DNA of 64,000 nucleotides, taken from NCBI GenBank assembly GCA_022885665.1, contig JAGQDJ010000156.1, positions 310,001 to 374,000 on the forward strand. The letters run 5' to 3'. Source of the stretch: Triops longicaudatus. Lineage: Eukaryota; Arthropoda; Branchiopoda; Notostraca; Triopsidae. Below the pieces are notes generated by a model. It ran no database searches and had not been told where the DNA came from. It saw only the letters and a list, made by a program, of their open reading frames with translations. Positions within the stretch are counted from its first letter, which is position 1; each line of letters starts with the position of its first letter. Positions 59,011 through 64,000 of this stretch are shown piece by piece. The translations under genes were made by a program, and so were the position numbers.

Positions 59011-62000
59011 ATGCTTTCTTATGTTTTCGTGATTACATTGGCTTTATTATTCACCAGTGGTAATTTTTTTGGCTCATTTTAGTATGTGATACTATAAAAT
59101 ACTTTAAAGGCTCATACGTTCCCTGGCCAGAAGCCACCGAATACGAATTCAACTACGAAGCAAATCTTCGTACAGTAGTGCAGCCCAGTGCGGAACCGGA
59201 GCGAATATCAGACTTATCAATTAAGGGAAAAATTTCTGTCATATCACTAAAGTCTGGACTTTTGGTGCAGGTGAGAAAGAAATGCAATTTCGTCTACTAG
59301 TTTTCTAAAAGATTTTTTAATTCTGAGACTCTCCTAGATAAAAGAACTTGTCAAAGAAACTTCCAAGGGAGACAATGGACCATGGACACCTCTTCATATG
59401 CCAATTGTGTCGCGTAATCATACTTCGATGAAACCGTTTCTTATTTCATACCGTGACGGAACCGTAAGAATGAAGAAAATTAAGGCATATTTTCATTACA
59501 TTTAGCCAATTAAAAAATAACGCAGATTTTATTACCCGAAACGTCACTGTCCGAGCCTTCGGACTTGACGAATCTGAAACGAGCTATCGCTACAGAGTTA
59601 GCATGGTTCATCAACACTACGGAGCTCCATTCTAGCGTTGAAAAGCAGGTAAGAAGGAAGTAAAACTGCCCTGTCTCTAAATGACAAATATTACTGTAGA
59701 AATGTGGTCAAGGATGTGCCGAGCTGCAAATGGTCTTACCCCTTAACAGAGCCAATTCTCACGCCGTGCTAAGAAATACAGCACCAGAAACTCGCCGAAT
59801 ATGCGGCAAACGCGTAATACTCGAAGTTAACAAAGTGATAGATTTCGAGCACTGCGATATGTGGCCAGTATTCAACATTGTCCTTCCTCCTGCTTGGCGT
59901 TGCTCTCCCAGCAACCCACGTTGCGAAGACACTCAGCAGGTGATGTGATGGCTTATTCAATGTTCAGAAACTGCGACAAGTAGAGATTTGAATTAATGGC
60001 ATTTAACTAGAGGCGCCAGTAGAATAACAGCCATGTCAGGAACGTGCTCTACGCATGCTAGGCGCAACAAAAATCACCGCAAGATATAAAAAAAAAAAAA
60101 AAAAAAAAATTCGCAAATAAAATCAGAGCTCACAATGTCCTGTTTTTTTCTGATTTTTACGAAGTCCTGCGTTATGTTTCGTAGCGCAGAGCTAGCTCTT
60201 CGCATGGCGACTACTTTACTGGCCCCAATGACACAGCCTAGAAGCTGTATTTCTAATACTTCCTACGGAATTTAATACTAATAGCGTCCTTTTCCGTGTA
60301 TAGCTGATGTCAGCCAGCCATTTCCTTGGATGCTTCTCCGAAAATGATTTCTTTCCTTTAACAATCCGGAATCACCACATTTTTACCATCCGCCCTATTG
60401 GAATCTTACAGCACAGCTTGCACATCGTCACTGATCAACTCTTTACTCTGACATCGGTTAAACAATCTACATCTGAATACAAGAGCGCTCTGACATTTAA
60501 GCCGGATCCAGATTTGAATTATCGGACGTTCAAGAATCACATGTTTGAAATGGAGATGCCTTTATCTTCCCATTGCAAAGTTGAGGAAGTTCGGGCCAAA
60601 TGGCTGACTCTTCCACGTGACGGAAGGCACCATAACGCCTTCCGCGAATTCCGTGACATGCTGCGTTTGTGTAGAGAAGAAGAATTCCGCTGGCTCTTTA
60701 CCCACGCCCCTAACATGCACGCTAAAGAAACCCTGATGATGGCTACCCTGGCAGCCGGCACGCAAAGTGCCATCGAATTCGCTATGGAAACCATAGTACA
60801 GCGAACGGTACCCATTAAGTTTACCCACTATTTCTTCTCCTCCATTCCGTTTTATCTCCGTGTTCCGAGTATCTCAATTTTAGAGAGTTTAATCTCTCTT
60901 CTGGAACGCTTTGAGCGGCACTCGGGACCCGTTTTCTGGACGGGTCTCATATCCGTAGCTTCAGTTTTGCGAGCAGCGTGTTTTGAAGGCGGACCTGCGA
61001 CCGTTCGTTTTCCCAGTACGCTTTATGGAAGTTTTTGTGACGGTACTGATAACGAAATTACACAACGGTTCCTTACCCTGCTTTTTAAGAAAGTACAAGT
61101 TAACGAATCACAAGAAAACCAAGCAGCAGCCTTGCGAGCGTTGAACGTTATGGGCCACCAAGCCGTGGTACCCATGGTTGTCAAAGCCCTCCGCGGTGAG
61201 GTTGGTTTTATCAGTCATCTTTAAGTCCTCTACTAACTTTCGTTCCTAACTCTTTAAATAAGATGAGCACGGAAGCAGCGTTTCGCGAAAGATCTGTCCT
61301 GGCTTTGCATAAACTCGCCCACAGAAGACATTCCGAAACTAGAAGAATCTTAAAAGCGGTGTTCTTCAATCTGGCCGAAGAAGGCAAAGTACATTTTTAT
61401 AGTTTTATTACATACTTGTCTCAACGATATTCCACGCATTCTGCTGGCATTTTAACCATGTTTCTAGGTTCGCTTAGCTGCGTATACTTTGCTCATGCTA
61501 AGTAGTCCTGATTATTTCGAACTTCAAAGTATAGCCTTGCAAACTTTCCAAGAAATCGACACTGAAGTCCTCCCTTTCGTCACTACCGGAATAGCCTCCT
61601 TCACGAAGATGCGAACATTCCTGGGTTCATTCAAGTCTATGTACGTTATATGGAATGTCTTTATTTTAAATTAATCTTTCGTATTTTTCTCCCCTAAATA
61701 ATAAATTTCTTATTTTTTTATTATAGCTCAAAAAAATCCGTTTCAGTACTAAGTTTACTCAAACAAGCACAAACCGGGCAACACTCTGCGAACAGTGTCT
61801 TCTCATACGTGGAACGGTCAAACAAGTTCGCTTTCTACGCGAGACTGGAAACCTTTATGACCGCAAACAAGCCTTATATGGAAGATGTCTACGGTCGTCT
61901 GAATTTTAACTTTGGCGCTTTCGACTTCGACTTGCTCGAAGTGGCTATATGCATGTTTCATAAATTTCGCCAACTCAAATATGTTTTATTACTATTTTTA

Positions 62001-62814
62001 GTTCAGTGTTCATTTGAATGGATATGGTGAGACAGCACAGGAACTTTTGCAGCGAATTGCGCAATTTTACATTGCTCGTAAAAAGCAAGCCGTTACTGGC
62101 CAACCCCCAAGTAAACCGTACACACTTTGGTACCCGAAGGATTCATACACACTGAATCATATTACATGGGTGGAAACATACGAGCGGTTTAGCAAGTTCG
62201 TAATGGACTTCACCCCGGCAGCCAATTTCAGCAAAATAAGTAACATTTCAAACGGTTTCTTCTGCGTAGCTTCTTAAAATGAATAAATGGATATTTTGCC
62301 AGAAACTTTCGAAGCGAACAACGTTGCTCCCGTAATCCGCCTCGATATTCGGTTTCTTAGTAGCCTGGGTTTCATCCAAATGTTTCAAATCGATGGATTA
62401 GCGTCGCTTAGTTACGGTATTACAGCAAAGAGTTTAGAAGATAGCTCTTCGCAAGACGAATACTTTGCCAAGTATATATGTCTTGTTTTTTTTATACTTC
62501 TGTGTTATTTATAAACGAATGCTCCTAGAGTCTCGATGTCTGTTGAGTCAACCGTGCGTCTTTGCGATGGAGCCTTGACAGACGTATTGAAGTCTGGCGC
62601 CGTTTTCGCAATTATGGGTAATTTTTCGACCAGTAGTCAACGATGGGAAGAAGACATTGTGGATTTTGCTGATACCGACTCGGTCATGCGCTCTAAAAGA
62701 GTGAGGAATACTTCGCTGGATATAAATTTCCAAACCTTTTTCAACACGTATGCACGTCAAGGTAACCCTGCTTACCAGACCGACACCCGGCAACGGTTCA
62801 TAACCCTGCCGTAA
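59011..62814 (+). CDS. large lipid transfer protein (vitellogenin-N domain), MTP-like
   Basis: Twelve exons: 59011-59059, 59110-59270, 59338-59463, 59526-59648, 59700-59939, 60304-61200, 61263-61388, 61468-61640, 61727-61940, 62002-62239, 62303-62471, 62529-62814, giving 933 residues. Signal peptide MLSYVFVITLALLFTSG. The N-terminal beta-barrel region (WPEATEYEFNYEANLRTVV) is followed by a Cys-rich sheet (CGQGC, RRICGKR, FEHC), then a long alpha-helical solenoid (about 280-590) with paired-helix repeats (LRALNVMGHQAVVPMVV, VRLAAYTLLMLSSPDY), and a beta-rich end. This is the lipoprotein N-terminal layout shared by vitellogenin, apolipophorin and MTP. The length matches MTP (about 890) and there is no vWD domain or polyserine, so I favour MTP-like lipid loading in the ER. 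Orthology is not certain. Intron 5 contains an A-rich tract at about 60088-60109. Confidence 0.7.
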
Positions 62815-63440
62815 TTGGATTTTCCTTTTTTCATGTTATTGAAGACAATAGAAAATATGTGATAACGAAGAAAATGAATTCCTCCACAGCAACGTTTTCT
62901 CCTTTTTCTGTCCTCGTTTTGGCCTCAGACCTGTTTGGCATAATAAACCATGGAAAAATTCTATCTCGTTCTTTACTGCATGCACTCCTTACGAGTGAAA
63001 TTAAAGCGAGCGTAAATGAATACGTTAACTCTGACACGTACGCGTTATTAGTCCCGAATTCCATTAGTGGAAATCAAGGCTCAAGATTTTGTCTGACTTC
63101 CTTTAATGTTATATCTAAAAATCAAGGCAAATATAAAATTTTCCGAGAAAAATGTAGAATAAGAGAGAACAAGCTATCCCCTACGGTTCGCTAATGCTTC
63201 CTAATTCCCTTGTCTTGCTCCTGACGGTACATTAGTTTAAGATACTTATAAAATTCGTCGGCGTTACGATTATGTCTAACTCCGATTCTACACATATACA
63301 TTTTCGAAATCACAGTTCCCATTACTGAGGTCGTGGTTTGAGCAAGCTTACGAGTGTCATCCAATGAACTCTATCTTCGGTTACGGACATTAGCTCGGAG
63401 CGTGGAATGTCGAGCCTCTCTTAACAAAGATTGGCAGAAT
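62815..63440. other. spacer downstream of the lipid-transfer gene
   Basis: No gene supported. The 112-codon frame at 62859-63194 lacks any recognisable motif. Confidence 0.35.
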
Positions 63441-64000
63441 AGTCTTGCCACCTTGTACGAGGCCTGCCTATGGGTCTTTTTGCCTACACAGAAATCGAAC
63501 AACTTCTTTCCGCTTCCATTTTGGGTTGTCTCGCCGAATTTTCAAATCACCCCTACCCAGGTTTGTTCGTCGTACCTTACACGCACACTGAAACCCCCCA
63601 TCAGGATCAGTCGATCATTCCGTAACAATCTAGAGAGGGTTTGGTCGATGTTGGCAAAAAACTGGTCATAATCAGCCGCAATGTTGGGTCCGAACACCTG
63701 AACGATCGTTAGGTTTCCGAAGCCTTCCATCTTATACCGAATAGCTTATACCCTCTCATTGATGGGCTTCCACTCCACGATCATTTTGGCCCTGTGAGGA
63801 GCCACGAGGATCCTGACATCCGCCTGTGCCCGCGTTTTAGGATCTACGCCGCTCCAGAAGTCCATCAGTGATCAAGGGCGATAAAGTCAGAACCTTTTCT
63901 TTTGATTGAGGTCAGGCCAACTATATCTAGCTGTCTCCTTCTACGACTTCAGGTTCCTTCCCGTATGGAGTAGTGACATTTCAAGTTCCAGTGTCCGTTC
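63441..64000 (-). mobile_element. decayed RTE-like LINE, endonuclease region
   Basis: Read on the minus strand from the right edge, fragments of an apurinic-type (EEP) endonuclease appear in order. First is a GVDPKTRAQADVRILVAP block with a following VEWKPINERV (about 63860-63750). Next is VQVFGPNIAADYDQFF with NDRLILMGGF (63730-63580; active LINEs have MGDFN here). Last is a remnant of the next helix (SGKKLFDFC, about 63510). Stops and frame breaks separate the blocks, so it cannot be functional. It runs off the right edge. Confidence 0.75.

Overview
The window is nuclear DNA from an invertebrate animal, most likely an arthropod and probably not a well-studied insect. The evidence is GT-AG introns of about 50-70 bases in nearly every gene, one TATA plus arthropod-style TCAGT initiator promoter, AATAAA poly(A) signals, AT-rich spacers with homopolymers and microsatellites, and protein sequences that read as arthropod orthologues (Suppressor of Hairless, CARM1, PKMYT1, TOE1, FTSJ1, SAS-6, TAF1B, PET117, EMC10). 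Exon borders were set by hand from splice sites and checked for frame continuity. For every multi-exon gene listed as coding the exon lengths sum to a whole number of codons.

Layout. 1-9.5 kb: possible last exon of a gene entering from the left; a small secreted YPS-repeat protein (minus); a 589-residue PPP-family phosphatase with a Nudix-like N-terminus (minus); gene-poor spacers. 9.5-21.2 kb: a dense block with a secreted coiled-coil protein (minus), TOE1 (minus) head-to-head with CARM1 (plus) over a promoter of about 140 bp, then PKMYT1 (plus) tail-to-tail with FTSJ1 (minus). 21.2-35.2 kb: about 14 kb with no convincing coding gene. It carries repeats, candidate 5' non-coding exons, and an excess of Su(H)-type binding sites. 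35.2-42.8 kb: Suppressor of Hairless (plus), with long N-terminal exons and a candidate internal alternative first exon. 43.4-46.6 kb: SAS-6 (plus), PET117 (minus), and a small unidentified gene (plus) sharing a promoter with PET117 that holds an RFX-type X-box. 46.6-48.1 kb: a tRNA-derived SINE and a short inverted-repeat element. 48.1-53.5 kb: a 15-exon gene for a six-domain, Cu-only-SOD-like, probably GPI-anchored protein (minus). 54.4-62.8 kb: TAF1B (plus, with an assembly gap in one intron), EMC10 (minus), and a large-lipid-transfer-protein gene (plus). 63.4-64 kb: a decayed RTE-like LINE.

The genes are mostly unrelated housekeeping genes (RNA modification and processing, Pol I transcription, mitosis, centriole, ER membrane insertion, cytochrome oxidase assembly) packed head-to-head or tail-to-tail. 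One developmental regulator, Su(H), sits inside large non-coding flanks. The most interesting points are the Su(H)-site enrichment around the Su(H) gene itself, the six-repeat SOD-like protein in which only one domain keeps all the copper ligands, and the pseudo-Nudix/PPP phosphatase fusion.
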